Shown one piece after another: positions 47,901 through 60,453 of a stretch of DNA of 64,000 bases (its first letter is position 1; every line of letters begins with the position of its first letter). The position numbers and the translations under genes are program-made. The notes beneath the pieces are model-generated. The model was not told where the DNA came from. It made no database searches and was given only the letters and a program-made list of their open reading frames with translations. Source of the DNA: Marsupella aquatica (Eukaryota > Marchantiophyta); contig OZ316898.1 in the NCBI GenBank assembly GCA_973895155.1, positions 5,084,001-5,148,000 of the forward strand, in the 5' to 3' direction.

Positions 47901-49837
47901 ACCACGTGCTTTATTACAAAGGGCCGGATGATATACTACAAAGGGTCATCCCAGAAGAGGAGAAGCAGGAAGCCTTGATCGCGGCACATGAGGGGCTAGG
48001 CGGAGGACATTTCGGCACCGAAATCACCATTAGGAAGATTCTGCAGCAAGGACGCTGGTGGGCAACGATCCATAAGGACACTCGGGAGTTTGTGAAGACT
48101 TGTGATTTGTGTCAGCGAACGGGCCCAATAAAAGAAAACATGGAATTCCGGCCCATAATAGCGCCGTACATCTTCCAGAAATGGGGATTGGACTTCATCG
48201 GGCCCATTACCCCACCTTCCAGGTATAGCCAGAATCAGTATATTTTGGCAGCAACGGAGTACACGACGAAATGGGTAGAGGCAGTCGCAACTCGCGACAA
48301 CACCGGGTGAGTAACGGCTAAGTTCATATATCAAAACATCATTACGAGGTACAGATTACCGGGGGAATTGGTAAGCGATCAGGGGTCGCACTTCATGAAC
48401 AAGGTCATCCAGGAGCTAACCGACAACTATCATATAAGTCACCGGTTCTCAACGCCCTACTACCCAGAGTGTAACGGACAAGCAGAATCGACGAATAAGA
48501 TTCTACTCAATGTTTTACGGAAAGTGATTAACAACCAACAGAACGATTGGGACGTTCAGCTACCCGCCGCAGTATGGGCATTCCGAACGGCGTATAAGGT
48601 AACCACGGGCCACACTCCCTTTCAGTTAATGTTTGGAGTAGAAGCTCGTATGCCAGCAGATTATGAACTTCCCAGTCTGCAAATCGCCATTGGGTACGAC
48701 ATTAATCATAATCCATCTTTAAGCAAACGATTAAGAACATTACTGGAGGTAACCGAAACCCCAAGGAAGGCTGAAGAATGATTAGAATACGTACAAGGAC
48801 AATGCAAACGACGGATAGACGATCAACGGGATGTCACCACGTTCACTGAAGGAGAATTGGTACTTTGGTGCCGGAAAAGGGCACGCATAAAAAAAAGGAA
48901 GTTAAGACTTAAGTGGGAAGGGCCTTTCACTATACTCAAGGTATGGGGGAATGGAACCTTCGAAATTGCTAGCCAGGACGGCAGCGAGCAGCAGCTGGTG
49001 AACGGGAACAAAATGAAGACATATCACGTTAGAAACGATGTGTACTTGCGGGAGGTAGAAAGCGCGGTTAACGACTACCTGGACGAAGACGACGGCGGAA
49101 ATGACCACGATGCAGTACCAACACGGGCCGAGGATAGCGACCGCTATCAACCGTTAACAGCTACAAGAAACCGAAATCAAGTAGGGTTAGGGGAGTACCA
49201 ATCATCTCCCAGAGTCGTGGCTTGTATAAGCGTGGCTCCCTACCCCGCAGCGGCAAAGACCACAGAAGGGGAAGAACTACCGACGCACACAGGACCGTCC
49301 TTGGCTCGCCCGGCCAGGCCAAGTACCACCTCTAACCACTATCGACAGCAGCGAAGGGACCGAACAAACAAACAAGTACGGACAGCAGCGATTAAGGGAT
49401 GTACGCTAGCAGATTACGTGAATGAAGTAGTCCCATCAAGCGGACCGTTTAGTTCAGCGAAGACAAGCCAAATCAAATCAATTGTACTAGCAGCAGAAGA
49501 TCTATTGGAAATATTTCAAGTTCATGATTGGAAATACAAACTAACGAAAGGACAGGAAGAAGAGCGGGAACGATTTCCGTATAGGGTAGTGATCGTAGGG
49601 TGTACTCACGGAAAATCATCCACCTGGATTGTGGATCGGATACTGATAGGACCTAACTCAATACCGTGCATAGAGAACTACGCCATGGGAAAATTACATG
49701 TGCTTCTAAAAGCTTACGAGACGGGGGAGTCCGAGAATCAAATACCCCTATCAGCGAGGGAGTTGCTAAGACGGAAACCCTATTTGCGGTTGGCGCTGAA
49801 GCTACGAGCGACTGCAGAGTGGAGCGGCTATCAGTGA
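44975..49837 (+). pseudogene. gypsy pol: protease, reverse transcriptase, RNase H, integrase (nonsense-ridden)
   Basis: A single frame with stops TAG 45434, TAA 46934, TGA 48308, TGA 48779 and TGA 49835, and no frameshift. Protease: NVLLDGGSAVNLMS (about 45585). Reverse transcriptase: VPKKNGKLRVCIDFRKLN, SFLDGYSGYSQV, LPFGLCNGPSTFQR and active site IFLDDF, where FLDD replaces the usual YxDD. The first stop after it falls within the RT thumb. RNase [40 protein letters not shown]. Integrase: zinc finger with [12 protein letters not shown] and CDLCQRTG, core [17 protein letters not shown] and PECNGQAESTNKI with D, D, E in place. A GELVLWCRK...KWEGPFTILK C-terminal module follows. All stops can arise from CAG, CAA or CGA by C to T. 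Confidence 0.85.
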
Positions 49838-52476
49838 GCACTGAGGTTCGAGTGGACAAGAGTGGGGAGCAAATATTACACATTGCCTGTAGGAATGAAG
49901 GTAGTAACCCTCAAGAGAGCAGGCAAATTTGCCGACGAGTACCCCAGGAAACGCACGACGATGGCAGAACTGCTAGAAACGCCAGCCATGGAAGGAACGA
50001 CGTCATACACAGAAGAAGAACATGCGGAAGGAATGGAAACAGAGGTGCAAGAAGTCCTCACGGACACGACTATTAACGATCAAGGAGTCGTCGGGAAGCA
50101 GCCACCGATCACCGATAGTGTAGCAGGAGCGAAGACGGAAATGGGAGAGCAAGAACTCGAAATGGAGCCGGGGTCCGAGTGGTAGGATGTCGAAGCATAA
50201 AAGGAAGTGCCGATCAAGGTACCGGAAGCTCAGGTCGAGAGGTCGGAGGTGCTGTCGGTGGGGAACGAAGGACCGCAGGTAAAACGAAAATTTATGCTTG
50301 CAGATTGGCTGACCGAAACCGACCCAAAGGTGGAGATTGCGGCAGTCACAGCAGCCATACTTGAGGAATCGATGCCTCCCGACACGAAGAGAACTCGCCC
50401 GAACAAGGTGAAATTTATTAACGAGGAACGGCCCAAGAGGAGAGCGACCGATTCAGAGAAGAAGAAGGCCAAGATAATTGAACCCAAGGAGGAAAAAGAA
50501 GAGAGTAGCTCAGCCAGCGAGGAAGAAGAGCTTGGCAACGAAATAGCAGTCCAGAAGAAGAAGTCAGTTGGATCGAGTAGAGCCCGTCCGAGGGAAGTTT
50601 TCCATGTGCTTAAATTCGAAAGGATGGAGCCCCATATCTTGAAGAACATGAGAGACCCAACTCACCGGAAGTTCTTACGGTCGCAAGGATTAGAGGATTT
50701 CGTGAATTCGACGTGGAGTGTTCCAACTGAGCTACAAGCCGAGGACTACAGCAAATTCATCTCCATGTGGAGGCCCACCGAGAACCAAGGGAGATGCAGG
50801 GGGCAAATCATCAAGACCGACCCTCGGACATTGCGTGAGTTATTCAATTTGCCAGAGCGAGGAGCGGAAATTAAGAAGCGGATGGGGAAGACCTAGCAGC
50901 CAGCCTCATTTCCACAGCACAAGGAGGTAGATGACACACGAGGCTATCAGACCAAACACTGCACTAATGAGAGAATCAAAGAAAGGTTAGAATTCGTTAC
51001 CCATGCCCTGCATTGGAAACGACCTAGGTCAGAGTACCCACGATTCATGATAAAAATCGTGGAAGAAGGGAGTGGTAAGCAAAAGAACTGGTCAGCGTTT
51101 TTTTATGAGGGATTCCATTCGGCGATTAAGCGAGCTCAGCGATTCATAAGTAGCCAGAGCAATTTGCCGGTAGAAATCGAATCGCATTTTCAAGTTTTAA
51201 TAGGAAGTCAACTAAAGGAAGGAGGTAGCAAGAGAGGAAGTCCAGCAGTAGCACGACCCAAGACCGCAGACAAGACAGAGAAGGTCGAACCGACCGAGAA
51301 GCGCAAGAGCGCAAGGCAGGACGACAATGCATACGAGGAAGATAATCAACTAGGAGACGATCGATCGCCAATGCGAGTAACGAGGAGTATGGTCACGGAG
51401 CAGCCACCAACGAAGGACCAGGAGGGACCAGCTGAAACCAGGAAGTACTCGACGGCAGCGATTGAAGACGAGGATCTTAATTACGCTTTATCAGCGATTA
51501 GAGAAAAAGAGGCACAACTAGTACTGCAGGAGGGAGGATTGGAAGGGCTACGAGCTGAGATCGAAATGGTACAAAAGAATAGCATTTTCAACGTCATGGT
51601 GGGACAGATCGTCAGTCAGATGTCAATTTATCAGGGGATACAAAGTGCTCTATTACAGTTGCAGTGGGACAAGCAGGAAGAAGACATGGCAAGGAAGTTA
51701 GCCAAGCAGGAAGAAGACATGGCAAGGAAGTTAGCCCAGCAGGAAGAATCGACAAAATGGGCAGTAGAGGCCGAGGGGACGATTAAGAAGTTACTCACCC
51801 AAAATGCAGAGTTGTTACAAGAAAACGATCGATTAGCGACTAGTGAACGAGGATGGAGGCACAAAGAAACAGCCATCAAAGACTTAGCCGAATTCCTAGG
51901 CATCAAGAAGATACAAGCGGGGGGGTTAACAAGCAACTATAGGGAAGTAATCGAGGCCATCCGAGCAGCGATTACCACGGTAAAGATGGAGAAACGAAAA
52001 GCCAACCTACAGACAGAGCAGGGTATAGAGAAGCTAAAGGAGATCGAGAAGTTGAGACTCCAACTCAAAGAAGAAGCAGCACGGCAACAGAGCATAGCCA
52101 GCAAGTGGGAAGTCAAACGCCAACGTGTAGAAGAACTGAAGCATAAAATCAAGGATCTGGATACACAACTCAGCCAAGCCACCTTACAAGGGGATCCGAC
52201 GACGGCTTCAAGAGAATCCACGCTGGAGACCGCAAGGTATAAGGAAGCAGCCGAAAGTAGGATCGGTCAATTAGAAGTACAACTTGCAGACGCCTTGAAA
52301 CAACGACCAGAGGGGAGCAAAGCGAACGGGGAGCTGGAACAGCTCAGGTCAGAGCATGACCAATTGTCGCAAGAATTGGAAGACAAGGAAAGATCTATTC
52401 TAGATCTCAGGTCGGAGGTGAGGAAGCTCAAGGCACAAGTCCGAACACAGATCACCCCAATTAAGAAACCAGGTGT
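49838..52476 (+). pseudogene. In-frame C-terminal extension of the gypsy polyprotein, coiled-coil rich
   Basis: The pol frame continues with stops only at TAG 50183, TAA 50198 and TAG 50894, for about 880 codons until the CACTA insertion. The region 50207-50896 is acidic/basic (EEKEESSSASEEEELGNE) and then has a compact unplaced domain (LKFERMEPHILKNMRDPTHR, FISMWRPTENQGRC, TLRELFNLPERG). The region 51047-52476 is largely coiled coil: LQWDKQEEDMARKLAKQEED with an exact 30-bp duplication, then Leu/Glu/Lys heptads to the end. It has no known enzymatic motif. It occupies the place where some plant Ty3 elements have an extra or env-like ORF, but no signal peptide or transmembrane segment is evident. 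Confidence 0.6.
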
Positions 52477-52496
52477 CACTAGTAGAAACCGGGGGG
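52477..52496 (+). repeat. CACTA left terminal inverted repeat
   Basis: CACTAGTAGAAACCGGGGGG. Its partner should be the reverse complement at the right end, outside the window. The 3-bp target duplication would be TGT. Confidence 0.8.
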
Positions 52497-52900
52497 TATT
52501 TAGACCCCATTAAACGACTATTCAATACCGTATAGGACTTGGAAACGACTGGGAAGGACTCTAGTCCTTTATAGGACTGCGAGTCGTATGTTTTGTTACT
52601 ATAATCAACTGAGTCCTTTATAGAACTGGTTTATAAGTCGTTTAATAGACTGGATTTTCAGTCTATTTTAGTCTTTGTGTGGGTAGCTTTGGTGAGTCTT
52701 TTTCAGTCTTTTATGGGCTGCGATGGTGAGTCGTTGGGAACAACTCAAAAGGTTATGGAGGGTAGTCTTTAAATATACTTTGTGGGTTTATAAAATGACT
52801 AAAGTAGACACTTTGTGGGGGTTTATAAAACGACTAAAGTAGACACTTTGTGGGGTATGTACAAGTCTTTCATGTCAACTGGAAATGAGTGATGAAGACC
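52497..52900. repeat. CACTA subterminal repeat region
   Basis: At least ten copies of a short AGTC(C/G/T)TTTA-like word in both orientations, often paired as AGTCCTTTATAGGACT, plus two 35-bp tandem units around TTTATAAAACGACTAAAGTA (52785-52860). Such clusters bind TNPA in En/Spm; binding here is inferred. Confidence 0.75.
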
Positions 52901-53377
52901 CCACTATACTACTTGGAATGAACTCACTCTTGTGCACAAATAACACATTTCATTCATGTTTTATTGTGTACTTGGAATGAACTCACTCTATAAGGTCACC
53001 ATTCACCATGTTAACATTAGAACCTCACACAAATTTTCAGAAAGCCATCTTCTATACCATGTACACTAATATGAATTCACAGATTCAAACATCATAGACT
53101 ACAAAGAAGGTCACAAAGCATTCGTCTATACCATACACACTAATACTGAATTGATACAAAACAGATTCAAGTATCATAGACAATCACCATAGAGCCATAG
53201 TTTGACATCAATCACTTGTTTCATACATACAGAATTCAGAAATATCAATGTCACACACAACGGCTCCTTCATCCTCTTTACCAAATGGAAAAATTGGTAC
53301 AGATATTTCTTGGATTTTTCCAAGGCAATGTCAAAATGTAACACAATTCACATGATTCTATCTACACTTGTATTCAG
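52901..53377. other. Non-coding part of the CACTA element
   Basis: Contains two copies of TACTTGGAATGAACTCACTC (near 52911 and 52971) and the presumed 3' UTR of the TNPA-like gene. No ORF is called. Confidence 0.5.
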
Positions 53378-56300
53378 TCACTGCAGACTAACACACTCTG
53401 ATGGCCAGAGCACAAGAGATCCTACTGCATCTGCAATTATTTCTTGAGGTGGATCATCGTCTCTATTCGGAAATGGCAAATTACAATCAGATACAATCAC
53501 TGTAGTCAACAACACTACTACATGGTCATCCGAGACCACTTTGCCATGGAATTTAGCATGATCCGGTCGCAAAATGCCTGTACCCACACATACCTGCGAG
53601 TCATTCTCCCATGATAGAAGATTATGGACTGGCTCTGCTGTGGCTATCACCTCCACCTTACCCTGGCTGTTTTTCTTGGCTTTCCTGGGTGGCTTATACA
53701 TGACATTATTCATACCTTGGTTGCGAGTCATGACTTTGGCACGAGTGTTTTGTGCTGGTGATCGAGAATTGGCTACACTCTTCTTCAAAGAATCTGCATC
53801 CATATTTGACACTTCCGATTGTGTAGCAGGATTTCCCTGCGACATCATCTCAGTATCTGCTAACATTGTACTTGCTTCAATTGAAGCATCTACAATCTTA
53901 CTTGCATCCAATGTTGCTCCCAAGTTTCGACGTCGCTTCACCCTGCTCCCACTTGGTTGAGAGTCTGTCAACTCTGCATCAACTACAATTCAATGCATTG
54001 TCCAACATAAGTGAATCACTCATCACATGTGCGCCATGTACATGTCACCATCCACAAAGTTGTCACTATCTCCTTACCATTATGAACAGCCTTCTTCCCC
54101 TTCTTTGCCATTGCCATATCCTCCATGTCTGCTTCTGCTGATCAATAAACAGACCACAAGATTCAGGTTCAATCTATTAACCACTGAATTGTTTCTCAAC
54201 AATGGTAGGAGAGGAATTTAAAGCATCAGCTTACCTGATACCTCCTTGGCTATGGTCACTGAGGCACTGGGCACATCTTTTTCATTGCTCTTTGAATCAC
54301 CTGATACATCAATCATGATGTCACTTCAATTCCCAGTTTATCCAACCAATTCTTACAGAAAAGATTACCTCCAACCGGCTTAAGCTTCACAAAACTCCAT
54401 GCACTTTTCAAATGTAATGTACTGGATCATAGCAGGTTACCTGTCTCAGCAACCTTTTTGCCATTCTGCTTACCGATTACAGGGTCCAGGTTCTCTGCCT
54501 CCACTCTTCCTGCATTCAAACCATTCACTCAATTCATGAAAACTTACTTCTAACATTTGAACATAGGACACAATGAACAATGGGCCTCTCTTGTTTCAAA
54601 ATCCTCATTGCATACCTGTGTCAGATTTGCCAATTCCCTTTTTTGTTAACAAGGGCACACTTTGTACAATGTTGCCCTCATTGTTTGGTTGGGAACCACC
54701 CAATTTTTCAATCACAAGCTTGAAATTAGATTCCACTGATGCAAGAAGGTTCGCTACAGATGCCTCCACAATATCCAAACGATCAGCCAATTTACTTTCC
54801 ACTCGAGGGAGTCCACACTCTAATGACTTCAACCGTTCAGACATCTTTGTGAGAGTTGTAACAGTTCCCTGTCATAACACAGTTTACATATCTCAAATAA
54901 TTGTCCCCAAGAACTGGTTGCTTACTTCCTACTACAATTCTTTCTGATGCTCAAGGCCAAATAGTCACAGAACATATAGAATTACAACATAATCACCTGT
55001 TTGGAAGTCACACTTGTCACCTCACTCCTTTGTTTCATGAACTCCTCTCTCACTTCTTGTGCTGATGGTTCTTCACCTGTCAATTTCTTCTGCAGTCCAC
55101 ATCAACATACATATGAATGAAACCAAGTGTTGATTGTCCATGAAAATGTAATAATGGTAGCAAGATGATAAGTTTGAGGCTTACTATTAGGCATGTCACT
55201 GCCTTACCAATTGTTCTTTCACTGGAGCATAACTTCCTCTCCCAGCCTGTGAAAGGTGTTTCACTTTGCCTCGAGCATTTGACATCAGTTCACTCTTGCT
55301 CTGTCCAACCTCCGACATGAACCCTTTGATTAACCGTGTCCATTGATCCAGTTCCAATGATGGGGGTGGTGGCATTCTCCTGTTAGAACCATTGTCTATC
55401 CACATCCTTTTCAACCTATGCCTCTCTTGTTTCAAAATCCTCATTGCATAATCTGATATGCAATCTTCAACTGGGCCCTTACCATCATTACCAACATAGT
55501 CCCACCGTTCAAGAATGTCCTTGCAGATAGCAGCCCAATCAGCTTTGTTCTGACTCCTAAACTCTGTAATGCTCAAATCTAACCAACGCAATACTTCTCC
55601 TCTTAGGTCAGAATGCCAACGGTTCTTACCATCACATGTGGGAGTTATCCAACCTTCGGAATTCACTTCTACTTTACCAAATTTGTTACTGTCTCCTGCC
55701 TTGGTACTCCCTGAAGCGCTACTAGGTGTCCCTCCACGGCCTGGTGTCCCCCCACGGCCTGGGGTCCCTCCACGGCCTAATCTCCCCCCACGGCCTGGAT
55801 TGCATTGTCCAAACCTCCCTGGAGTCCCTGCACATTTACAGGATCCATTTACAGTCACTTACATTAGGTAAGTATGAATCATAAATCCTGCTGCCAAATA
55901 TACACTGGACTTCAGAGCAATTCTGCAATGACCAAGTTACCTCTCCCTTGGCGCATAGATGGTTCTGGACCACCTGTCCTATTGCTTTGTCTTGATGAAT
56001 TAGGGCCGTTTCTCCCGCCTGTGAATGATTGCCGCCTATCTGAACGTGGATGGCCTTTGTTGTTTTCGTGATTGTCCCAATCAGAGTCTGCATACCAACA
56101 GGTACATGCCACACTCATGGACCTGTAAGATAAACTCTTTGCCCTAGCTACACATCAGATAAGTCCATATTGAGCTAAATCTCTACTACCATCACAAAAT
56201 CACTAGCACAAGGCACTTACTTGTCCAATCATCCTCCTCACCTGTCCATTGCCCTCTGTACCCGTCTCTACCACGCTCTGGGTGTTCATATTCATCCCAT

Positions 56301-56563
56301 CCATCTTCTGCTCCATCATAGTCATCATCATAATTATCAGGCGTCCCTTGCCAATAACTCTGGCTCCTTCTAGGGTATGGATTATGTGATTTCTCTCTAG
56401 CTGCCCACCTACCTGGGACTTGATGAGGGCCCTGTGCATCCTGCATAGGTGCATTTTTCTGTGAGCCCCCTGCATCTGGGTCTCCATCCATATCCAATCT
56501 TTCCTCTTCACCCCACTCTCCAAGCCCCATGTCTGTCTCCATGTCATCACCCTCTTCCCCCAT
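53378..56563 (-). CDS. TNPA-like regulatory protein of the CACTA element
   Basis: A multi-exon minus-strand gene; recognisable exons with agreeing phases lie near 56563-56221, 56090-55942, 55829-55209, 55072-55006, 54868-54617 and 53971-53378, plus smaller ones between. It starts acidic (MGEEGDDMETDMG) and then has an Arg/Gly region with tandem GRGGTP units. The plant En/Spm (Ptta-type) domain follows: WRNR-like RHRLKRMWI, PPPSLELDQWTRLIKGFMSE, SNARGKVKHLSQAGRGSY, then EPSAQEVREEFMKQRSE. The last exon ends in VGTGILRPD...IADAVGSLVLWPSECV, like the C-terminal domain of such proteins. TNPA binds subterminal repeats and helps or represses transposition. No stop interrupts the exons, so it may still be made. 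Confidence 0.7.
55725..55805 (-). repeat. 18-bp coding repeats (GRGGTP)
   Basis: Five units of CCACGGCCTGG(T/G)GTCCC on the plus strand, encoding Gly/Arg-rich repeats in the TNPA-like protein. Confidence 0.8.
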
Positions 56564-56740
56564 AGCTTCTGCACAGCACCCACAACCAAACAGGGAGAAT
56601 CAGCACACTAAATTCAAAGTATCAATCAATTTCATGCATATCCAACTATCCTAAACATCATTCCAGGCAGCAATTCCCGTTCTGTGACTCTGTGCAGGTA
56701 GTCATCCTCAACCTCATACTTGCCAATCGCCAGCTGTTGC

Positions 56741-59700
56741 CTATTGCAAATCATCAACCTCATCATATTCCATTTGCCCAGGTTCATCATATGTCTCTCT
56801 CAATGTTAAGGGGATGTAGTCAGTCCCTGCCCGAGTTGGAAGTACAGTCTCATGACTAGGATGCTCGAATGCAGCATGGTCATCCAAACTGAACTCTACT
56901 TTACTTCCATCCATCCGCCTGTTCCGTGCTTGGCTATGGCATACCACCCTCCAGCCATGTGACTCCTCCACATCTGCAAAGAAAGCCTGTTCAACTTGGC
57001 TAGGGAAAACAAAAGGCTCAGACCATTCTGGTACTCTGGACCTAAAATTGGCCAACAAGAACCCATCATGATCACGCTTCATGGTGGCCCTTGGTCTCTG
57101 CCACTCTGATTTCACCCATGATCCCTTCATCAATATCACTGGGACACTTGTGTTACCATAATTCAACACCCAAATGTCGGTCAACTCCCCCACGTAACCC
57201 ATCTTCATCCACCCCCTCTGTTCTTCAGAGGTTCTCTGCTCAAACACAGAAATCAAACCACAATCATATGATACACAATGGTCACCCTGCTCATCCCTCA
57301 CTCGATAATGATTTCCATAAGCTCTCATCCGTTTGTAGGTCAGAATAGACAATCGTGGTGGCACAGATAGAAGATACAAATCCTTCTCCATATCTGGGTG
57401 ATGTCTACTATGCTCTCGAATTGTCACCCGAATCCACTGCTCGAACTGTGGGAAGGGATCCTGCTGCCCAGAGTGTGCAGCTTTTTGCATATCATATTCC
57501 CTGCAATATGAGGTACAGGCATAGTTAGGTCTAAACAACACATGACACCCTAAGATCACCCTTGGAACAGACAAGAAGCATCACAACAAAGGCAAGTCAA
57601 TTCAATCACTCACCTCCACCATGGTTGCATAGGCTCTGTGTTTGCCAGCACATATGAATGAGCCTTGTCTCGAATTGCAACAGGCAGCTGAACAGCACGT
57701 CCCACACCTTCAACAACCTCGCCACTCACTCCATCATCTTCACCAGATTTCCAAACTCTTGTCATAGCTTCACCAGACCCAGCCATGTACTCTGTTAGGA
57801 ATCCCAACGTCTCATCCTTAATGTACCCCAATGCCATGGAAGCCTCTGGCCTGTAGTATGTTCTCACATGACCTTTCAACAACTTCATGTATCGCTCCAT
57901 AGGGTACATCCATCTGGTACTGACTGGCCCATACTGCCCTAGCTCTTCTACCACATGGATTAGGAGATGAGTCATAACATCAAAGAAAGCAGGGGGGAAG
58001 TATATCTCCAAGTCACAGAGGACATAAGCAGCATCCTGCTTCAACTGCTCCAATCCTTGGGGATCCCACACTTTCACACATATACGGCGAAATACATTGC
58101 ACAGTCGAAGAATGACATTACGGACTGGTTTCTGCATGAGACCTCTGAGGCATAGGGGCAGAATGTGCTGCATCAACACATGGTAGTCATGTGTTTTCAT
58201 ACTGCCAAGTTTATTCTTTGTAATATGCTTCTTGAAGGCACCAGCATAGCCAGAGGGCACTTTCAGACAGCTCAATCTATACAAGAATGTCTTCCATTCA
58301 TCCTGTGTGCACACATAGGGAGCTTGGAACTTGAGAAGTACATTGGGATTGCTTGCATGGGGCTTCAACCAAAGGTGAGGGCGAATCCCCTTCTGTTGCA
58401 TATTAGCTCGAACTGCTCCTGTATCTTTCTCACCCGACAAGAACTTCAGCAAGCTCTCACAAATATTTTTCTCAATGTGCATGACGTCCACATTGTGTTT
58501 GCTGGGCTCGAATTCCTGCACTCCACAAAGCAAAGAATTCAACAACAGAAACACTAATTAACCACATAGGAGGATTGTAACCAACATCAATCCACCATTG
58601 CTCCAATCTAAAATTGCAATCATACAGGGGCTGGAGGCTAAGTACATTACCCTCCAGTACTCCAACTCCAAGTCCATCAAGGTCTGTCTTTTCACACCGT
58701 GTTTCACCACTGGATCCTCAGGTTCTCGATCAGTGGCACTTCTCTTGTCCCAATCAGCCTTCCTGGCTGCCCACCTCAGGACTTGCTCTCTGGTGACCCT
58801 CTGTGGTGGGCCACGAAGCTTTGTTTTGTTGTTGAAGTGTGCAATTTGAGACCGTGTGTGCCTGTAAGGATGATCAACAGGCAGATACCTTCTATGCCCC
58901 TGAAATTTCATACTGTGCAGGGCATGCGACCACTCACTTGTCACATTTTTCCCACATGGTGTGCACCCCACATAGCCCTTTGTCACTCGTCCAGATATGA
59001 TGCCATGGCCTGGGTAATCTGCTATATCCAGCAAACAAATTGCATGCAGTCTAAAGGGGCTGGGTCGAAGAAGCCCCTTCAGAACATCATGGGTTAACAC
59101 CCCTTCTATCCACAAAGTCTTCCACTCTTCCACTGCTGGAGCCAACATGATATCTATGAATTGCTCGGTCACAGAAGCTGGTCCAGGGATTAACAGCACC
59201 ATCATGACAAAAAACCTCTTTGTAGTCATCCATGGGGGAAGGTTGTAATTTAGCAGCGTAACCGGCCAACATGAATAACGGTTGTTTTTGTCTCCAAATG
59301 GGTTTACTCCATCCAGTGATAGACCAAATCGAAAGTTCCGCTTCTCTGCAGCAAACTGTGGCCACCTCTCATCAACAAATTTCCAATGGTTGGAATCTCC
59401 AATGTGACGCTGCAGGCCATCACTGCTCTTGTTATCAGGAGTCCATGTCATCAGCTTGGAAATGGCAGGGCATCTAAACAGACGTTGTAGTCTAGGAATG
59501 AGAGGAAAATGACGAAGAACCTTGGCAGGGTGTGTACATTTCCCTACATTCTTGTACCTGTGCTTACCACAATGAGGGCATGTCAATTTATCTGCATGCT
59601 CTTTGCGAAAGAGAACACACCCATCAGGGCATGCGTCAATAGACACATAGTTCAGCCCAAGGTTAGACATCAATTTCCTAGCCTCGTACATATTTTTTGG

Positions 59701-60441
59701 AATTGAATTACCATCTGGTAACACATTTCGGCGCAGGAAGGTCAACAACTCTGTCACAAATATATTGGGAACATTGTGATTGCCACAGATGTTCAACAAC
59801 AACACGACAAAACCCAGCTTGGAGCAGTTCGACCCCTCGTAGATAGGAATGCAAGCTTCTTTGATGTGTTTTGGGCCCCCAAACACCCACTCCCTCTCTG
59901 CTGCACCTTCCCCAATGTCAAAGTCAGGTTCAGCTTGGCCGTCGCCAATGTGTGGCTGCGGTTCATTGTCCTCTTCTGATTCCACTATGTCGTAAAAAGC
60001 ATCAAGGTCTTCAAAAATCTCTTGAACCATTCTTGGGACATCCATCCCACCGTCCTCAGTGACTGCCTCTGCATCTCCATCTTGGTCATCCACGTTCTCA
60101 TGTTGGACCCCAGGACCATCCTCTGCACAGTCTATGTCCTGCTCTACGTAGTCTCTACGCCTAGCTGTATTAGAATCCACAAAGTCAGCTCTCCACTCTT
60201 CATCAGAGGAGTCTTCTTCTGCTGGTACATTCCAAACCCTCCACCGAGGGTGCCTTTCATGCCGCAGCAGGTGAAGGTGCACAGTGTTCAAACTCAATGA
60301 CTTGAATCCTTGGCACTGTGTGCATGGGCATCTCATCCTCCTACTCCTACCTTGGGCGGCCCGGGCTTGTTCACGCATCCACAATTTAGAATCATGATGC
60401 CTAATCCTAAATGGGTTGTGAAGAGGCAACCTTGGAGCCAT
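56741..60441 (-). CDS. TNP2-like CACTA transposase
   Basis: Large exon 60441-58651 starts MAPRLPLHNPF (an earlier in-frame ATG at 60453). It has a CPCTQC finger-like motif, CPHCGKHRYKN, and the transposase core SLDGVNPFGDKNNRYSCWPV, CLLDIADYPGHG and GCTPCGKN. A small exon near 58612-58570 (QWWIDVGYNPPMW) leads to exon 58512-57610 with DVMHIEKNICESLLKFL and the DUF4218-like QYGPVSTRWMYPMERYMK. The last exon, 57574-56741, has a DUF4216-type region (FRSRVPEWSEPFVFPSQVEQ, FFADVEESHGWRVV). TNP2 cuts at the CACTA ends. All exons are open, so unlike the hAT and gypsy copies this transposase may be functional. The junction around 58570 is the least certain. Confidence 0.8.
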
Positions 60442-60453
60442 CACTATACACAC

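Larger units (their letters stand above)
41115..52476 (+). mobile_element. Ty3/gypsy LTR retrotransposon (Tat/Athila-like), interrupted by a CACTA element
   Basis: Order on the plus strand: 5' LTR 41115-42980, primer-binding site, leader, gag, zinc knuckles, protease, reverse transcriptase, RNase H, integrase, then a long C-terminal extension in the same frame. No 3' LTR is seen. The frame is cut at 52477, where a CACTA terminus begins, so the remaining 3' part should lie beyond the CACTA right end outside the window. The CEIHMRPGHTTQEC knuckle and LLDGGSAVNLM protease motif point to a non-chromovirus, Tat/Athila-like lineage. No chromodomain was recognised. Confidence 0.8.
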
